Source: Halomonas gemina (lineage in GTDB: Bacteria; Pseudomonadota; Gammaproteobacteria; Pseudomonadales; Halomonadaceae). From it: a stretch of 64,000 bases of DNA. The notes under the pieces were generated by a model that worked only from the letters and a program-made list of their open reading frames with translations, searched no databases and had not been told where the DNA came from. The translations under genes were made by a program, and so were the position numbers. The stretch is from positions 43,674-107,673 of the forward strand of contig NZ_JAMJPK010000009.1 of NCBI RefSeq assembly GCF_023554995.1. The letters are read 5' to 3'. Below, piece after piece: positions 27,846 through 38,892 of this stretch (its first letter is position 1; every line of letters begins with the position of its first letter).

Positions 27846-27885
27846 AAAAACCGCCACCCGGAATGATCCGTAAGTGGCGGTTTTT
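27846..27885. terminator. Bidirectional Rho-independent terminator
   Basis: AAAAACCGCCAC (27846-27857) pairs perfectly with GTGGCGGTTTTT (27874-27885), giving a T run on each strand. It serves the phasin-like gene (+) and tRNA-Pro (-). Confidence 0.9.
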
Positions 27886-27896
27886 GCTGTGTTCTT

Positions 27897-27973
27897 TGGT
27901 CGGAGTAGCAGGATTCGAACCTACGACCTCTGCCTCCCGAAGGCAGCGCTCTACCAAGCTGAGCTATACTCCG
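27897..27973 (-). tRNA. tRNA-Pro (anticodon CGG)
   Basis: 77 nt folding into a full cloverleaf: acceptor CGGAGTA/TACTCCG, anticodon stem CTGCC/GGCAG with loop TTCGGGA (anticodon CGG), T arm GTAGG-TTCGAAT-CCTGC, discriminator A and an encoded CCA. The C1-G72 pair is characteristic of bacterial tRNA-Pro. Confidence 0.98.
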
Positions 27974-28065
27974 AACTTTTTTTGCATCGGGTCTGTGTTG
28001 ACCGACGGAGCGCATTATACGCAAGCCTTGCCGGCATGCAAGCCCCTCGAGCGGCTTTGCGCCGC

Positions 28066-29073
28066 TCAGGTCTGCCGGTCGACAGCCAGGCGGGCGAGCT
28101 CGGCCATGCTGTCGCGGAAGGGGCTCTCGGGCAGCGCGTCGAGCTGTGCCAGGGCCCTGTCGGCCATCTCCTCGGCGCGGGCCCGGGTGTAGTCCAGGGC
28201 GCCGGTGTCACGCACGATGGTCAGTACCTCCTCCAGGTGGTCGAGGCCGCCCTTGCGGATGGCCCGGCGGACCAGGTCGCGCTGCGCGGGGGTACCGGCG
28301 ACCATGGCCTGGATCAGCGGCAGGGTCGGCTTGCCCTCGGCCAGGTCGTCGCCCACGTTCTTGCCCATCGCCTCGGCGTCGCCCTGGTAGTCGAGCAGGT
28401 CGTCGATCAGCTGGAAGGCCAGGCCCAGGTAGCGGCCGTAGTACTGCAGGGCCGCCTCCTGGTCTGGGTTGGCGTCGGCGAGTATGGCGCCGCTGTGGGA
28501 GGCCGCCTCGAAGAGCATGGCGGTCTTGCCCTGGATGGTCTCGAAGTAGGCCGCTTCGTCGGTATCGGGGTTGCCCACGTTGGTGAGCTGCTGCACCTCG
28601 CCCTCGGCAATGGTGCAGGTGGCCCGCGAAAGCACGTCCATGATCCGCATCGAGCCCACCTCCACCATCATCTGGAAGGAGCGTGAGTAGAGGAAGTCGC
28701 CCACCAGCACCGAGGGGGCATTGCCCCAGGCGTCGTTGGCCGTGGCCTTGCCACGGCGCATGTGGGACTCGTCGACCACGTCGTCATGCAGCAGCGTCGA
28801 GGTGTGCATGAACTCCACCAGGGTCGCCAGGGTGATGTGCCGGTCGCCCTGGTAGCCCAGCGAGCGCGCCGCCAGCAGCACCAGCAGCGGGCGCAGCCGC
28901 TTGCCGCCGCTCTCGATGATGTACTGGCCGATGGTCTCCACCAGCGGGATGCGCGAGGCGAGCTGGTCCATGATCGTGCGGTTCACTGCGAGGAAATCAT
29001 CGGCCACCGCGGCATGGAGCGGCGACGCGGGAGCGGGGCGGGGCGACTGGGGCGGTGAGGCGTTCGCAGGCAT
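28066..29073 (-). CDS. ispB: Octaprenyl (polyprenyl) diphosphate synthase
   Basis: Elongates farnesyl diphosphate to the ubiquinone side chain. It is 335 aa; after a ~20-residue Pro/Ala-rich lead, the core shows [12 protein letters not shown], the first aspartate motif [10 protein letters not shown] and the second QLIDDLLDY. The lead is longer than in E. coli (323 aa), so a start a few codons downstream is possible. Divergent from rplU-rpmA, the standard gammaproteobacterial arrangement. Confidence 0.95.
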   Translation of the reverse strand: MPANASPPQSPRPAPASPLHAAVADDFLAVNRTIMDQLASRIPLVETIGQYIIESGGKRLRPLLVLLAARSLGYQGDRHITLATLVEFMHTSTLLHDDVVDESHMRRGKATANDAWGNAPSVLVGDFLYSRSFQMMVEVGSMRIMDVLSRATCTIAEGEVQQLTNVGNPDTDEAAYFETIQGKTAMLFEAASHSGAILADANPDQEAALQYYGRYLGLAFQLIDDLLDYQGDAEAMGKNVGDDLAEGKPTLPLIQAMVAGTPAQRDLVRRAIRKGGLDHLEEVLTIVRDTGALDYTRARAEEMADRALAQLDALPESPFRDSMAELARLAVDRQT

Positions 29074-29232
29074 GGAGGCGGTTTCGACGGGTAGGTGGGG
29101 CCGGGGCGACGGGCGTCCCTTCTGGCATCGGGTTGCCGGCCATGCTATGGGGCCCCCATGGGGGCGTCAAGCCGGTGCTGGCGGGCCCTCGGCAGGGGTG
29201 CCGGCCTCGCCTCCCGGAGGGTGTTCCGCGGG

Positions 29233-29261
29233 TTGTGCGGCCGTTCGCCCGCGGTTATAAT
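29233..29261 (+). promoter_or_regulatory. Predicted promoter of rplU-rpmA
   Basis: TTGTGC (29233-29238), 17-bp spacer, perfect TATAAT (29256-29261). About 100 bases of leader follow before rplU. The rest of the 293-base gap back to ispB shows no other structure I could name. Confidence 0.7.
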
Positions 29262-29366
29262 CCGCGACCCACTCATCATGCTCCCTGTCAGATGGCTGCC
29301 GGAAGGGGCGCCACTCGCAGCAGGTCGATGAAGAGCCAACACCCGATGAGTCCTGGAGAGAAAAGC

Positions 29367-29678
29367 ATGTACGCAGTTATCAAGAGCGGTGGCAAGCAGT
29401 ACCGCGTTCAGGAAGGCCAGACTCTCAAGCTCGAGAAGCTGGAAGTGCCGACCGGCGACACCATCGAGTTCGACGAGGTCCTGCTGGTGGGCAATGACGA
29501 GGACGTCACGGTTGGCGCCCCGCTGGTCGACGGTGCCAAGGTGGCGGCCGAGGTCGTCTCCCACGGTCGTGGCGACAAGGTCACCATCATCAAGTTCCGT
29601 CGTCGCAAGCACCACATGAAGCGTCAGGGCCACCGCCAGTGGTTCACTGAAGTCAAGATCACCGGGATCTCCGCGTAA
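29367..29678 (+). CDS. rplU: 50S ribosomal protein L21
   Basis: Large-subunit protein binding 23S rRNA near L20. It has 103 aa, the same as E. coli, starting [18 protein letters not shown] and with the conserved [15 protein letters not shown] segment. GGAGAG is upstream of the ATG at 29367. It forms an operon with rpmA 34 bases on. Confidence 0.98.
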   Translation: MYAVIKSGGKQYRVQEGQTLKLEKLEVPTGDTIEFDEVLLVGNDEDVTVGAPLVDGAKVAAEVVSHGRGDKVTIIKFRRRKHHMKRQGHRQWFTEVKITGISA

Positions 29679-29712
29679 GCGGCTGCTCCCCTGAACGAGC
29701 GAGGTATTTGCA

Positions 29713-29970
29713 ATGGCTCACAAGAAGGCAGCGGGTTCCACCCGTAACGGTCGCGACAGCGAATCCAAACGCCTCGGCGTCAAGCTGTTCGGCGGCCAGG
29801 TCGTCAACCCGGGCAACATCATCGTCCGCCAGCGTGGCACCAAGTTCCATGCCGGCACCGGCGTCGGTATCGGCAAGGACCACACGCTGTTCGCGCTGGA
29901 CGAGGGCGTGGTCAAGTTCGAGACCAAGGGTCCGAAGAACCGCAAGTTCGTCAGTATCGTCTCTGCCTGA
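29713..29970 (+). CDS. rpmA: 50S ribosomal protein L27
   Basis: Large-subunit protein whose N-terminus reaches the peptidyl transferase centre. It has 85 aa, starting [20 protein letters not shown], with the typical [20 protein letters not shown]. The short N-terminus shows the uncleaved, non-Firmicute form. A strong terminator follows. Confidence 0.98.
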   Translation: MAHKKAAGSTRNGRDSESKRLGVKLFGGQVVNPGNIIVRQRGTKFHAGTGVGIGKDHTLFALDEGVVKFETKGPKNRKFVSIVSA

Positions 29971-29990
29971 GACCCCTGACGCTTGCAGCG

Positions 29991-30019
29991 AGAAGGCCCC
30001 GCCCAGGCGGGGCCTTCTT
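29991..30019 (+). terminator. Rho-independent terminator of rplU-rpmA
   Basis: AGAAGGCCCCGCC (29991-30003) pairs with GGCGGGGCCTTCT (30006-30018) and is followed by TTG. The T tail is short, so read-through into obgE is possible. Confidence 0.8.
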
Positions 30020-30055
30020 GTATCATGGCGGCACAGGCCGTCAGGAGAGTAAGAG

Positions 30056-31243
30056 ATGCAGTTCGTCGACGAAGCCTCGATCATCGTGGAGGCCGGCAAG
30101 GGCGGCAATGGCTGCCTGAGCTTCCGCCGCGAGAAGTACGTGCCCAAGGGTGGTCCCGACGGCGGCGATGGGGGCCATGGTGGCACCGTCTACCTGATCG
30201 GGGACGATTCCCTCAACACCCTCATCGACTTCAAGTACCAGCGCTTCTACAAGGCGCAGAACGGCCAGCCCGGCATGGGCCGGCAGATGAGCGGGCGCGC
30301 CGGCGAGGACCTGCACGTCAAGGTGCCGGTGGGCACCACGGTGATCGACGAGGACACCCTCGAGGTGATCGCCGACGTCACCGAGATCGGCCAGGTGGTG
30401 CTGGTCGCCCAGAGCGGCCGTCGGGGGCTTGGCAACATCCACTTCAAGTCCTCCACCAACCGTGCGCCGCGGCGCACCACACCGGGCACCGAGGGCGAGC
30501 GCCGCAACCTGCGCCTGGAGATGAAGGTGATGGCCGACGTGGGCCTGCTGGGCCTGCCCAATGCCGGCAAGTCGACGCTGATCCGCTCGGTCTCCGCGGC
30601 CAAGCCCAAGGTCGCCAACTATCCGTTCACCACCCTGGTGCCCAACCTCGGCGTGGTGAAGCTTGGCCAGCACGAGCACTTCGTGATGGCCGACGTGCCA
30701 GGCCTGATCGAGGGCGCCTCCGACGGTGCCGGCCTGGGGCTGCGCTTCCTTAAGCACCTGACCCGCACCCGGCTGCTGTTCCACGTGGTCGACGTGGCGC
30801 CCTTCGACGAGTCCGACCCGGTGGCGGCCGCCGAGGCGATCATCCACGAGCTGGGCGAGTTCTCCCCGGCGCTGTCCGAACTGCCGCGATGGTTGGTGCT
30901 CAACAAGCTCGACCTGCTGCCGGCCGAGGAGCGCGAGGCGGTGGCCGACCAGGTCGTCCGTCGCCTGGGCTGGCAGGGGCCGGTGTTCCGCATCTCGGCG
31001 ATTTCCAGCGACGGCACCGATGCGCTGGTGCAGGCCGCCTACCGCTGGCTCACCGAGCAGCGCCGCCTCGAGAACGAGGACGAGGAGGCCGCCGAGCGGG
31101 CCCGTGAGATGCGCGCGCGTATGGAGGACGAGGCGGTGGCCCGCACCGAGGCCCGCCTGGGGCGCAAGCGCAAGCGCGACGACGAGGATGACGACGATTT
31201 CGATGATGATGATTACGACGTCGAGGTCGAGTACGCACCCTGA
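30056..31243 (+). CDS. obgE: GTPase ObgE/CgtA
   Basis: Essential GTPase of 50S assembly and the stringent response. It is 395 aa: the glycine-rich Obg fold (to ~158, with [19 protein letters not shown]), then a G domain with the P-loop [11 protein letters not shown], switch [11 protein letters not shown] and NKLD. The C-terminal tail is very acidic after a basic Arg/Lys run. The distance to rpmA and the gene order match other gammaproteobacteria. Confidence 0.97.
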   Translation: MQFVDEASIIVEAGKGGNGCLSFRREKYVPKGGPDGGDGGHGGTVYLIGDDSLNTLIDFKYQRFYKAQNGQPGMGRQMSGRAGEDLHVKVPVGTTVIDEDTLEVIADVTEIGQVVLVAQSGRRGLGNIHFKSSTNRAPRRTTPGTEGERRNLRLEMKVMADVGLLGLPNAGKSTLIRSVSAAKPKVANYPFTTLVPNLGVVKLGQHEHFVMADVPGLIEGASDGAGLGLRFLKHLTRTRLLFHVVDVAPFDESDPVAAAEAIIHELGEFSPALSELPRWLVLNKLDLLPAEEREAVADQVVRRLGWQGPVFRISAISSDGTDALVQAAYRWLTEQRRLENEDEEAAERAREMRARMEDEAVARTEARLGRKRKRDDEDDDDFDDDDYDVEVEYAP

Positions 31244-31256
31244 GGGTCGAGAGCGA

Positions 31257-32396
31257 ATGGAAGGCAACGAGCAGGTGGCAGGCCGCGAGGCGCTTGTTGG
31301 CGCCCGCCGGGTGGTGGTGAAGATCGGCAGTGCGCTGCTGACCAATGACGGCCGCGGCCTCGACGAGGCGGCCATCGGCGGCTGGGTGGACCAGATCGCC
31401 GCGCTGCATCGCCGGGGCATCGAGGTGGTGCTGGTCTCCTCCGGGGCGGTGGCCGCCGGCATGGTGCGCCTGGGCTGGCAGGCCCGCCCCTCGGCGGTAC
31501 ACGAGCTCCAGGCCGCGGCGGCGGTGGGCCAGAACGGCCTCACCGAGTGCTACGAGAGCCACTTCGCCCGCCACGGCCTGCTCACCGCCCAGATACTGCT
31601 CACCCACGATGACCTCTCCAACCGCAAGCGCTATCTCAACGCCCGCTCGGCGCTGCGTACCCTGGTCGCGCTGCGGGTGGTGCCGGTGATCAACGAGAAC
31701 GATACCGTGGTCACCGACGAGATCCGCTTCGGCGACAACGACACCCTGGGGGCCCTGGTAGCCAACCTGCTCGAGGCCGATGCCCTGGTGATCCTCACCG
31801 ACCAGGAGGGGCTGTTCGATGCCGACCCGCGCAGCAATCCCGAGGCGCGGCTGATCGCCGAGGGGCGCGCCGACGACCCGAGCCTGACCGCGGTGGCCGG
31901 CGGCGGTGGGGCACTCGGCCGCGGCGGCATGGCCACCAAGCTGCAGGCGGCCCGGCTGGCTGCCCGCTCCGGGGCGGTCACGGTGATCGCCAGCGGTCGC
32001 CAGCCCGATGTGCTCGGTCGCCTGGCCGAGGGCGAGCGGCTGGGCACCCTGCTGCTGCCCGAGCAGGCCCCCATGGCGGCGCGCAAGCGCTGGCTGGCAG
32101 GGCAGCTGCAGGTGCGCGGCAGCCTGACCCTGGATGCCGGCGCGGTGAAGGTGCTCAAGGGCAGCGGCTCCAGCCTGCTGGCGGTGGGGGTGACCGCGGT
32201 CAGTGGCCAGTTCCGCCGCGGCGACATGGTGCTCTGCGTCGACGACCAGGGGCACCGCGTGGCCAAGGGGCTGGTCAACTACGGCGCCGACGAGGCTCGC
32301 CTGCTGGTCGGCAAGCCGAGCCACCAGATCGAGGCCATCCTCGGCTACATGGAGGCGCCGGAGCTGATCCACCGCGACAACCTGGTGGTGCTCTAG
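31257..32396 (+). CDS. proB: Glutamate 5-kinase
   Basis: First step of proline synthesis, phosphorylating glutamate. It is 379 aa: an amino-acid kinase domain ([42 protein letters not shown]) and a C-terminal PUA domain from about residue 285. The ATG at 31257 is 13 bases past the obgE stop. Proline is a compatible solute in halophiles, but this gene is housekeeping in all relatives; feedback control by proline is expected from the family, not visible here. Confidence 0.97.
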   Translation: MEGNEQVAGREALVGARRVVVKIGSALLTNDGRGLDEAAIGGWVDQIAALHRRGIEVVLVSSGAVAAGMVRLGWQARPSAVHELQAAAAVGQNGLTECYESHFARHGLLTAQILLTHDDLSNRKRYLNARSALRTLVALRVVPVINENDTVVTDEIRFGDNDTLGALVANLLEADALVILTDQEGLFDADPRSNPEARLIAEGRADDPSLTAVAGGGGALGRGGMATKLQAARLAARSGAVTVIASGRQPDVLGRLAEGERLGTLLLPEQAPMAARKRWLAGQLQVRGSLTLDAGAVKVLKGSGSSLLAVGVTAVSGQFRRGDMVLCVDDQGHRVAKGLVNYGADEARLLVGKPSHQIEAILGYMEAPELIHRDNLVVL

Positions 32397-32757
32397 CAAC
32401 CACCGGCTGGATCATTGCAGACGGTAGTGTCGCTCGAAGCTGTTCCGGCGACAGGTCTGCGAGGGGGCGCTGTGGACCCCTCCTTGGGCGCTACCGACGC
32501 CATCCCTGGTGTAGGACCCCCTCTTCGACCTGTCCCCGGCGCTTCTCGTTTTGCACAATCGTTGGACTATGGCAAGCACGGGGCTTGCGTGATAGGATAT
32601 GCCATCCTCTCAGACACGGCCCCTAAGCGACTGCGCTCGATGGCGCAGCCGGCAACATGGCCAGGCCGGCGGGGATTTTTTATTTCCCTGTTGGATCATA
32701 CAGTTATCAAGTGTCGCCCGCAGATGGCGACCACAACTTTCTCCAAGGAGACAGTCA
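32397..32757 (+). promoter_or_regulatory. proB-rpsT intergenic region with a candidate rpsT promoter
   Basis: 361 bases without a gene. A -10-like TAGGAT (about 32594-32599) follows an inverted repeat GCAAGC-ACGGG-GCTTGC; no strong -35 is visible at 17 bp. The 3' part is the leader of rpsT and carries AAGGAGA before the GTG start. I see no riboswitch. Confidence 0.4.
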
Positions 32758-33024
32758 GTGGCGAACAGCAAGCAAGCCCGCAAGCGTGCCCGTCAGTCAG
32801 AAGGCCGTCGTGTCCTGAAGGCGAGCCAGCGCAGCATGGTCCGTACCTACATCAAGCGCGTCATCACGGCCATCAACGGCGGTGACCACGCCAAGGCCAT
32901 GGACGCCTTCAAGCAGGCGCAGCCGGTCATCGACCGCATCGCCGACAAGGACGTGCTCTCCAAGCGGAAGGCCGCGCGCCTGAAGAGCCGCCTGAACAAG
33001 CGCATCAAGGCACTCGCGGCGTAA
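32758..33024 (+). CDS. rpsT: 30S ribosomal protein S20
   Basis: Small-subunit 16S rRNA-binding protein, 88 aa. The start is GTG at 32758 with AAGGAGA seven bases ahead, giving (M)ANSKQARKRARQSEGRR, the family N-terminus. In E. coli rpsT also uses a non-AUG start (UUG), which takes part in its own translational control; the GTG here may play the same part. A long T-rich terminator follows. Confidence 0.97.
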   Translation: MANSKQARKRARQSEGRRVLKASQRSMVRTYIKRVITAINGGDHAKAMDAFKQAQPVIDRIADKDVLSKRKAARLKSRLNKRIKALAA

Positions 33025-33041
33025 GTCAGCCGAGCGCCCGC

Positions 33042-33069
33042 AAAAAAACCGGCTGCGGCCGGTTTTTTT
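33042..33069 (+). terminator. Rho-independent terminator of rpsT
   Basis: AAAAAAACCGGC pairs with GCCGGTTTTTTT around a TGCG loop; it ends in seven T. It lies 17 bases after the rpsT stop. Confidence 0.92.
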
Positions 33070-33123
33070 GTGTCCGCGATTCTTCCCGAGCGCCTGGCGA
33101 AGGCGCCGAACGAGGAACAGACG

Positions 33124-34770
33124 GTGACGGATCACGAACCGCCCCCCGAGCCCCGGGACGACGAACGCCAGACGCCTGACGGCGCGCCGCGCCCGCCGGC
33201 CGTCGATGACCACGACCGAGCGGTCGCCCCCAAGGCGGGCGGCCTGATGCGCTCCGGCCTGGTGGTCAGCGTGATGACCATGCTCTCGCGGGTAATGGGG
33301 CTGGCGCGCGACGTGGTGATCGCCACCCTGTTCGGCGCCGGCAACGGTGCGGACGCCTTCTTCGTCGCCTTCAAGATCCCCAACTTCCTGCGCCGCCTGT
33401 TCGCCGAGGGGGCCTTCAACCAGGCCTTCGTGCCGGTGCTCTCGGAATACGCCACCCGTGGCAGCAAGCGCGAGGTCAAGGAGCTGCTCGATGCGGTGGC
33501 CGGCAGCCTCACGGCGGTGCTGGCGCTGATCACGGCGCTGGCCATGCTGGCCTCGCCCTGGCTGGTGTGGGTCTTCGCGCCCGGCTTCGGCCGCGACCCC
33601 GAGAAGCTGGCGTTGACCGCCGACATGCTGCAGCTGACCTTTCCCTACCTGCTGCTGATCTCGCTCACCGCCTTCGCCGGCAGTACGCTCAACACCTGGA
33701 ACCGCTTCGCCGTACCGGCCTTCACCCCGGTGCTGCTCAACCTGTCGCTGATCGGCGCGGCGGTGCTGCTCACACCGCTGTTCGAGGAGCCGGCCATGGC
33801 GCTGGCCTGGGGGGTGCTGATCGCCGGCGGTGCGCAGCTCGCCTTCCAGGTCCCCTTCCTGGCGCGGCTGGGGCTGCTGCCGCGGCCCTGGCCGGATTTC
33901 GCCCACAGCGGCGTGCGACGCATCCTGCGGCTGATGGCGCCGGCACTGTTCGGGGTTTCGGTCTCGCAGATCAACCTGCTGCTCGACACCGTGCTGGCCT
34001 CGCTGCTGGCGGCGGGCAGCGTCTCCTGGCTCTACTACTCGGACCGCCTGGTGGAGCTGCCGCTGGGCGTGTTCGGCATCGCCATCGGCACGGTGATCCT
34101 GCCCGCGCTCTCCAAGCGCCATGCCGAGCAGTCCGGCGAGCACTTCGCCGCCATGCTCGACTGGGCGATCCGCGCCGTGCTGTTGCTCGGGCTGCCCGCG
34201 GCGTTGGCGCTGGCGGTGCTGGCCGAGCCGCTGCTGATCGCGCTGTTCCACTACGGCGCCATGACCGAGCGCGACATCGCCATGGCGGCGATGAGCCTCA
34301 GAGCATATGCCTTTGGTTTAGTGGCCTTCATGCTGATCAAGGTGCTGGCGCCGGGCTTCTTCGCCCGTCAGGACACCGCCACGCCGGTGAAGGTGGGCAT
34401 CATTGCGATGGTCGCCAACATGGTCTTCAACCTGATCCTGATCTGGCCCCTGGCCCACGCCGGCCTGGCGCTGGCCACGGCGCTCTCGGCCTTCCTCAAC
34501 GCCGGCCTGCTGGGCTGGCTGCTGCGCAAGCAGGGCGTGCTGGTCTTCCAGCCCGGCTGGGGCCGCTATGCGGTGCAGCTGCTTGGCGGCTGCACGGTGA
34601 TGGGCGTGGGGCTGGCCTGGCTGGCCCCCGAGTGGCGGGCCTGGCTCGAGTGGAGCGTGTGGACCCGCGCCGGCTGGCTGGCGGTGCTGGTCTCGGCCGG
34701 GGTGACGGTCTACTTCGCCTGGCTGGCGGCCTTCGGGGTGCGGCTTCGCCATTTTCGGATGAAGGGCTGA
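33124..34770 (+). CDS. murJ: Lipid II flippase MurJ
   Basis: Moves lipid II across the inner membrane for peptidoglycan synthesis. It is 548 aa with fourteen hydrophobic segments. SVMTMLSRVMGLARDVVIA and ADAFFVAFKIPNFLRRLFAE are family signatures. The GTG at 33124 has GAGGA upstream and gives a ~40-residue hydrophilic, acidic and Pro-rich lead not found in E. coli MurJ (511 aa); the next in-frame ATG, at 33247, would start just before the first helix and is the alternative. Confidence 0.93.
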   Translation: MTDHEPPPEPRDDERQTPDGAPRPPAVDDHDRAVAPKAGGLMRSGLVVSVMTMLSRVMGLARDVVIATLFGAGNGADAFFVAFKIPNFLRRLFAEGAFNQAFVPVLSEYATRGSKREVKELLDAVAGSLTAVLALITALAMLASPWLVWVFAPGFGRDPEKLALTADMLQLTFPYLLLISLTAFAGSTLNTWNRFAVPAFTPVLLNLSLIGAAVLLTPLFEEPAMALAWGVLIAGGAQLAFQVPFLARLGLLPRPWPDFAHSGVRRILRLMAPALFGVSVSQINLLLDTVLASLLAAGSVSWLYYSDRLVELPLGVFGIAIGTVILPALSKRHAEQSGEHFAAMLDWAIRAVLLLGLPAALALAVLAEPLLIALFHYGAMTERDIAMAAMSLRAYAFGLVAFMLIKVLAPGFFARQDTATPVKVGIIAMVANMVFNLILIWPLAHAGLALATALSAFLNAGLLGWLLRKQGVLVFQPGWGRYAVQLLGGCTVMGVGLAWLAPEWRAWLEWSVWTRAGWLAVLVSAGVTVYFAWLAAFGVRLRHFRMKG

Positions 34771-34792
34771 AGGAATGCCAACCAGCCGCCGC

Positions 34793-34827
34793 TTCGCGAC
34801 GGATCGCGACGCAAGCGTTGCTCCCAC
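34793..34827 (-). repeat. REP-like singlet
   Basis: Ends in GTTGCTCCCAC, the inverse of the GTGGGAGC box of the other REP elements, with CGCGAC hairpin arms. It sits between murJ and the ribF promoter. Confidence 0.6.
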
Positions 34828-34860
34828 AAGACACAGCGGGGAAAGACCAAGCCGCGCCGG

Positions 34861-34889
34861 CTGTCAAGGGCCCCCCGGTCCGTTATAAT
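34861..34889 (+). promoter_or_regulatory. Predicted promoter of ribF-ileS-lspA-fkpB
   Basis: CTGTCA (34861-34866), 17-bp spacer, perfect TATAAT (34884-34889), 32 bases before the ribF start. Confidence 0.65.
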
Positions 34890-34921
34890 CGTGGACTTTA
34901 TTTCCCAGCGTGATGACGCCC

Positions 34922-36037
34922 ATGCGAGTGATTCGAGGACTGCACAACCTGCGTGACGAGGATCGCGGCTGCGTGGCCACCATCGGCAACTTCGATGGCG
35001 TACACCGCGGCCATCGTGCGATCCTCGACCAGTGCCGCGAGCAGGCCGCGAGGCTCGGCCTGCCGGTCGCGGTGGTGGTCTTCGAGCCCCAGCCCCGGGA
35101 GTTCTTCGCCGGCGACCAGGCGCCGCCGCGGCTGACCCGCCTGCGCGACAAGGTGGCGCTGCTCGGCGAGTGCGGGGTCGACCGCATCCTCTGCCTGCCC
35201 TTCAACGACGCCCTGCGCAGCCTGACCGCCCTGGAGTTCATCGAGCGCGTGCTGGTGGGCGGCCTGGGCGTGCGCCACCTGGTGGTGGGCGACGACTTCC
35301 GCTTCGGCTGCGACCGCCGCGGCGACTTCCACCTGCTCACCGAGGTGGGCGTGACACACGGCTTCGGCGTTGAGCACACCCGTACCTTCACCATCGACGA
35401 CGAGCGGGTCTCCAGCACCCGGGTGCGCACCCTGCTGGCCAGCGGCAACTTCGCCGCCGCGGCGCGCCTGCTGGGCCGCCCCTACCGGCTGGGCGGCCGG
35501 GTGGTGCCCGACCGGCAGCTGGGCCGCACCATCGGCGTGCCCACCGCCAACCTGCCGCAGCCCGCCCTGTCGCTGGCCCTGCAGGGCGTCTATGCGGTGG
35601 TCACCGAGCTCCCCGACGGGCGACGGCTGCCCGGCGTGGCCAACATCGGCTGGCGCCCCACGGTGGGCAGCGAGCGCCCCGTGCTCGAGGTGCACCTCTT
35701 CGAGTTCGACGGTGACCTTTACGGCCGGCGCCTGACGGTATTTCCCTGCGCCAAGCTGCGCGGCGAGGTCAAGTTCGCGCACTTCGACGAGCTCAAGGCG
35801 CAGATCCGTGCCGACCAGGCACGCGCCCGGAGCTACTTTCACCAGCACTCCGCTGCCGGTGGCTACGTTCTACAGCACCCCGCTGCCGGTGCTCATTTCG
35901 CGACACACCCCGTCGCGGCGGCTACCGCGGGCGACAGCAGCGACGATTCTCTTCCTCTGGCATCGGCGCCGCTGGCGCGCGAGGCCGTGACTTCCGATTC
36001 CTCGGCGGGCTCACCCGCCGACCACGACGACGGCTGA
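34922..36037 (+). CDS. ribF: Bifunctional riboflavin kinase/FAD synthetase
   Basis: Makes FMN and FAD. It is 371 aa: an N-terminal nucleotidyltransferase domain ([37 protein letters not shown]-like [10 protein letters not shown]) and a C-terminal flavokinase domain ([22 protein letters not shown]). The family core ends around ARARSYF; the last ~55 residues are extra, low in complexity, and start with three imperfect 10-residue repeats ([30 protein letters not shown]) from a 30-bp DNA repeat. ileS starts ten bases on. Confidence 0.95.
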   Translation: MRVIRGLHNLRDEDRGCVATIGNFDGVHRGHRAILDQCREQAARLGLPVAVVVFEPQPREFFAGDQAPPRLTRLRDKVALLGECGVDRILCLPFNDALRSLTALEFIERVLVGGLGVRHLVVGDDFRFGCDRRGDFHLLTEVGVTHGFGVEHTRTFTIDDERVSSTRVRTLLASGNFAAAARLLGRPYRLGGRVVPDRQLGRTIGVPTANLPQPALSLALQGVYAVVTELPDGRRLPGVANIGWRPTVGSERPVLEVHLFEFDGDLYGRRLTVFPCAKLRGEVKFAHFDELKAQIRADQARARSYFHQHSAAGGYVLQHPAAGAHFATHPVAAATAGDSSDDSLPLASAPLAREAVTSDSSAGSPADHDDG

Positions 36038-36047
36038 CCCCCAGGAT

Positions 36048-38882
36048 ATGAGCGACTACAAGCACACTCTGAACCTGCCAGAAACCGATTTCCCCATGCG
36101 CGGCATGCTCCCGAAAAAGGAACCTGCCCGGGTGGCGCAGTGGAAGGAGATGGACCTCTACCATCGCCTGCGCGAGGAGCGCCGTGGTCGGGAACTGTTC
36201 GTGCTGCACGACGGCCCTCCCTACGCCAACGGCAGCATCCACATCGGTCACGCCGTCAACAAGATTCTCAAGGACATCATCGTCAAGTCGAAGAACCTGG
36301 CCGGCTTCGATGCCCCCTACGTGCCCGGCTGGGACTGCCATGGCCTGCCCATCGAGCACAAGGTGGAGACCACCCACGGCAAACACCTCGAGCCGGAGCG
36401 TGCTCGGGCGCTGTGCCGCGAGTACGCCTCCGCGCAGATCCAGGAGCAGCTCAAGGACTTCGTGCGCCTGGGCGTGATCGGCGACTGGGACAACCCCTAC
36501 CGCTCCATGGACTACGCCAACGAGGCCGGCGAGATCCGTGCGCTCGCCGACATGGTCGAGGCCGGCTATGTGTTCAAGGGCCTGAAGCCCGTCAACTGGT
36601 GCTTCGACTGCGGCTCGGCGCTGGCCGAGGCCGAGGTGGAGTACCAGGACAAGAAGTCCGACGCCATCGACGTGGCCTTCCCGGTGGAAGATGCCGACAA
36701 GCTGGCCGGGGCCTTCGGCCTGAGTGAACTGCCGAAGCCCGCCGCCGTGGTGATCTGGACCACCACGCCCTGGACCATCCCCGCCAACCAGGCGCTCAAC
36801 ATGCACCCGGAGTTCACCTACGCCCTGGTGGATACCGGCGAGCGGCTGCTGGTGCTGGTGGAAGAGCTGGTGGAGAGCTGCCTCGAACGCTTCGGCCTCA
36901 CGGGCGAGGTGATCGCCACCGCCAAGGGTGATGCCTTCGACGGCATCCGCTTCCGCCACCCCTTCTATGATCGCCTGTCGCCGGTCTACCTGGCCGACTA
37001 CGTGGAAGCGGAGGTGGGCAGCACCGGCATCGTCCACTCGGCTCCCGCCTACGGCATGGATGACTTCGTCACCTGCCGCGAGCACGGCATGACCTTCGAG
37101 GAGATCTTGAGCCCGGTGCAGGGCAACGGCGTCTACGCCGATGACCTGCCGTTCTTCGGCGGCCAGATGATCTGGAAGGCCAACCCCCGTATCGTCGACA
37201 AGCTGCGTGAGGTCGGGGCGCTGATGCATCACGAACCGATCACCCACAGCTACATGCACTGCTGGCGCCACAAGACCCCGGTGATCTACCGCGCCACCGC
37301 CCAGTGGTTCGTGGGCATGGACGTGCAGGGCAAGGACGGCAAGACCCTGCGCGAGCGGGCGCTGGAGGGCATCGAGGCCACCACCTTCACCCCGGCCTGG
37401 GGCAAGGCGCGCCTGCACAGCATGATCGCCAACCGCCCGGACTGGTGCATCTCCCGCCAGCGCAACTGGGGCGTGCCGATCCCCTTCTTCCTGCACAAGG
37501 CCAGCGGCGAGCTTCACCCGCGCACCGTGGCGCTGATGGAAGAGGCCGCCAAGCGCGTCGAGGCCGAGGGCATCGACGCCTGGTTCCGCCTCGACCCCGC
37601 CGAGCTGCTGGGCGAGGAGGCCGCCGACTATGACAAGGTCACCGACACCCTGGATGTCTGGTTCGACTCCGGTACCACCCACCGCCACGTGCTGCGCGGC
37701 TCGCACCCCCACGGCCACGAGAGCGGCCCGATCGCCGATCTCTACCTGGAGGGCTCCGACCAGCACCGCGGCTGGTTCCACTCCTCGCTGCTCACCGGCT
37801 GCGCCATCGACGGCCACCCGCCGTACCGCGGCCTGCTCACCCACGGCTTCACCGTGGATGCCCAGGGCCGCAAGATGTCCAAGTCGGTGGGCAACGTGGT
37901 GGCGCCCCAGGAGGTGATGGACAAGCTCGGCGCCGACATCCTGCGCCTGTGGACGGCCTCCACCGACTACTCCGGCGAGATGGCGGTTTCCGACGAGATC
38001 CTCAAGCGCACCGCGGACGTCTACCGGCGCATCCGCAACACCTCGCGCTTCCTGCTCGCCAACCTCAACGGCTTCGCCCCGGAGCGCGATGCGCTGCCCT
38101 TCGACGAGATGCTGGCCCTCGACCAGTGGGTGGTGGATCGTGCCGCCCAGCTGCAGGCGCGTATCGAGACCGCCTATGAGGAGTACCGCTTCCTCGACGT
38201 CTACCAGCAGGTGCACGGCTTCTGCGCCCGGGAGTTGGGCGGCTTCTATCTGGACGTGATCAAGGATCGCCAGTACACCACCCAGGCGGACTCCGTGGCG
38301 CGCCGCAGCGCCCAGACCGCGCTCTACCACGTGGTGGAGGCACTGGTGCGCTGGGTGGCGCCGATCCTCTCCTTCACCGCCGAGGAGATCTTCGAGAACA
38401 TCCCGGGCCAGCGCGGCGACAGCGTGCTGTTGGCCGAGTACTACACGGGGCTCGAGACGCTCGCCGATGACGCCGCCATGGGCCGCGACTTCTGGGAGCA
38501 GGTGCTCGAGGTCAAGCAGGCGGTCAACAAGTGCCTGGAGGACGCGCGCAACGCCAAGACCATCAAGGGCAGCCTGGCCGCCGACGTCACCCTCTACGTG
38601 GATGACGCCCTGCAGGCCACGCTCGCCAAGCTGGGCGACGAGCTGCGCTTCGTGATGCTGACCAGCGAGGTGACGCTCAAGCCGCTCGCCGAGGGCGAGG
38701 GCGCCGAGGCCACCGAGCTCGAGGGGCTCAAGGTGGCCGTGGCCGAGAGCGCCAACAGCAAGTGCGAGCGCTGCTGGCACCACCGCGAGGACGTAGGCAC
38801 CCATCCCGAGCACCCGGACCTCTGCGGACGCTGCATCAGCAACCTGCCGGACGGCCCCGGCGAAACTCGCCGCTATGCGTAA
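36048..38882 (+). CDS. ileS: Isoleucyl-tRNA synthetase
   Basis: Charges tRNA-Ile, class I, with an editing domain. It is 944 aa (E. coli 938). The HIGH motif is in [17 protein letters not shown] in [10 protein letters not shown], the editing segment in [13 protein letters not shown], and the C-terminal zinc finger is built by CERCWHH and CGRCISN. The position between ribF and lspA is conserved across gammaproteobacteria. Confidence 0.98.
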   Translation: MSDYKHTLNLPETDFPMRGMLPKKEPARVAQWKEMDLYHRLREERRGRELFVLHDGPPYANGSIHIGHAVNKILKDIIVKSKNLAGFDAPYVPGWDCHGLPIEHKVETTHGKHLEPERARALCREYASAQIQEQLKDFVRLGVIGDWDNPYRSMDYANEAGEIRALADMVEAGYVFKGLKPVNWCFDCGSALAEAEVEYQDKKSDAIDVAFPVEDADKLAGAFGLSELPKPAAVVIWTTTPWTIPANQALNMHPEFTYALVDTGERLLVLVEELVESCLERFGLTGEVIATAKGDAFDGIRFRHPFYDRLSPVYLADYVEAEVGSTGIVHSAPAYGMDDFVTCREHGMTFEEILSPVQGNGVYADDLPFFGGQMIWKANPRIVDKLREVGALMHHEPITHSYMHCWRHKTPVIYRATAQWFVGMDVQGKDGKTLRERALEGIEATTFTPAWGKARLHSMIANRPDWCISRQRNWGVPIPFFLHKASGELHPRTVALMEEAAKRVEAEGIDAWFRLDPAELLGEEAADYDKVTDTLDVWFDSGTTHRHVLRGSHPHGHESGPIADLYLEGSDQHRGWFHSSLLTGCAIDGHPPYRGLLTHGFTVDAQGRKMSKSVGNVVAPQEVMDKLGADILRLWTASTDYSGEMAVSDEILKRTADVYRRIRNTSRFLLANLNGFAPERDALPFDEMLALDQWVVDRAAQLQARIETAYEEYRFLDVYQQVHGFCARELGGFYLDVIKDRQYTTQADSVARRSAQTALYHVVEALVRWVAPILSFTAEEIFENIPGQRGDSVLLAEYYTGLETLADDAAMGRDFWEQVLEVKQAVNKCLEDARNAKTIKGSLAADVTLYVDDALQATLAKLGDELRFVMLTSEVTLKPLAEGEGAEATELEGLKVAVAESANSKCERCWHHREDVGTHPEHPDLCGRCISNLPDGPGETRRYA

Positions 38883-38892
38883 GGTGGGCGCC

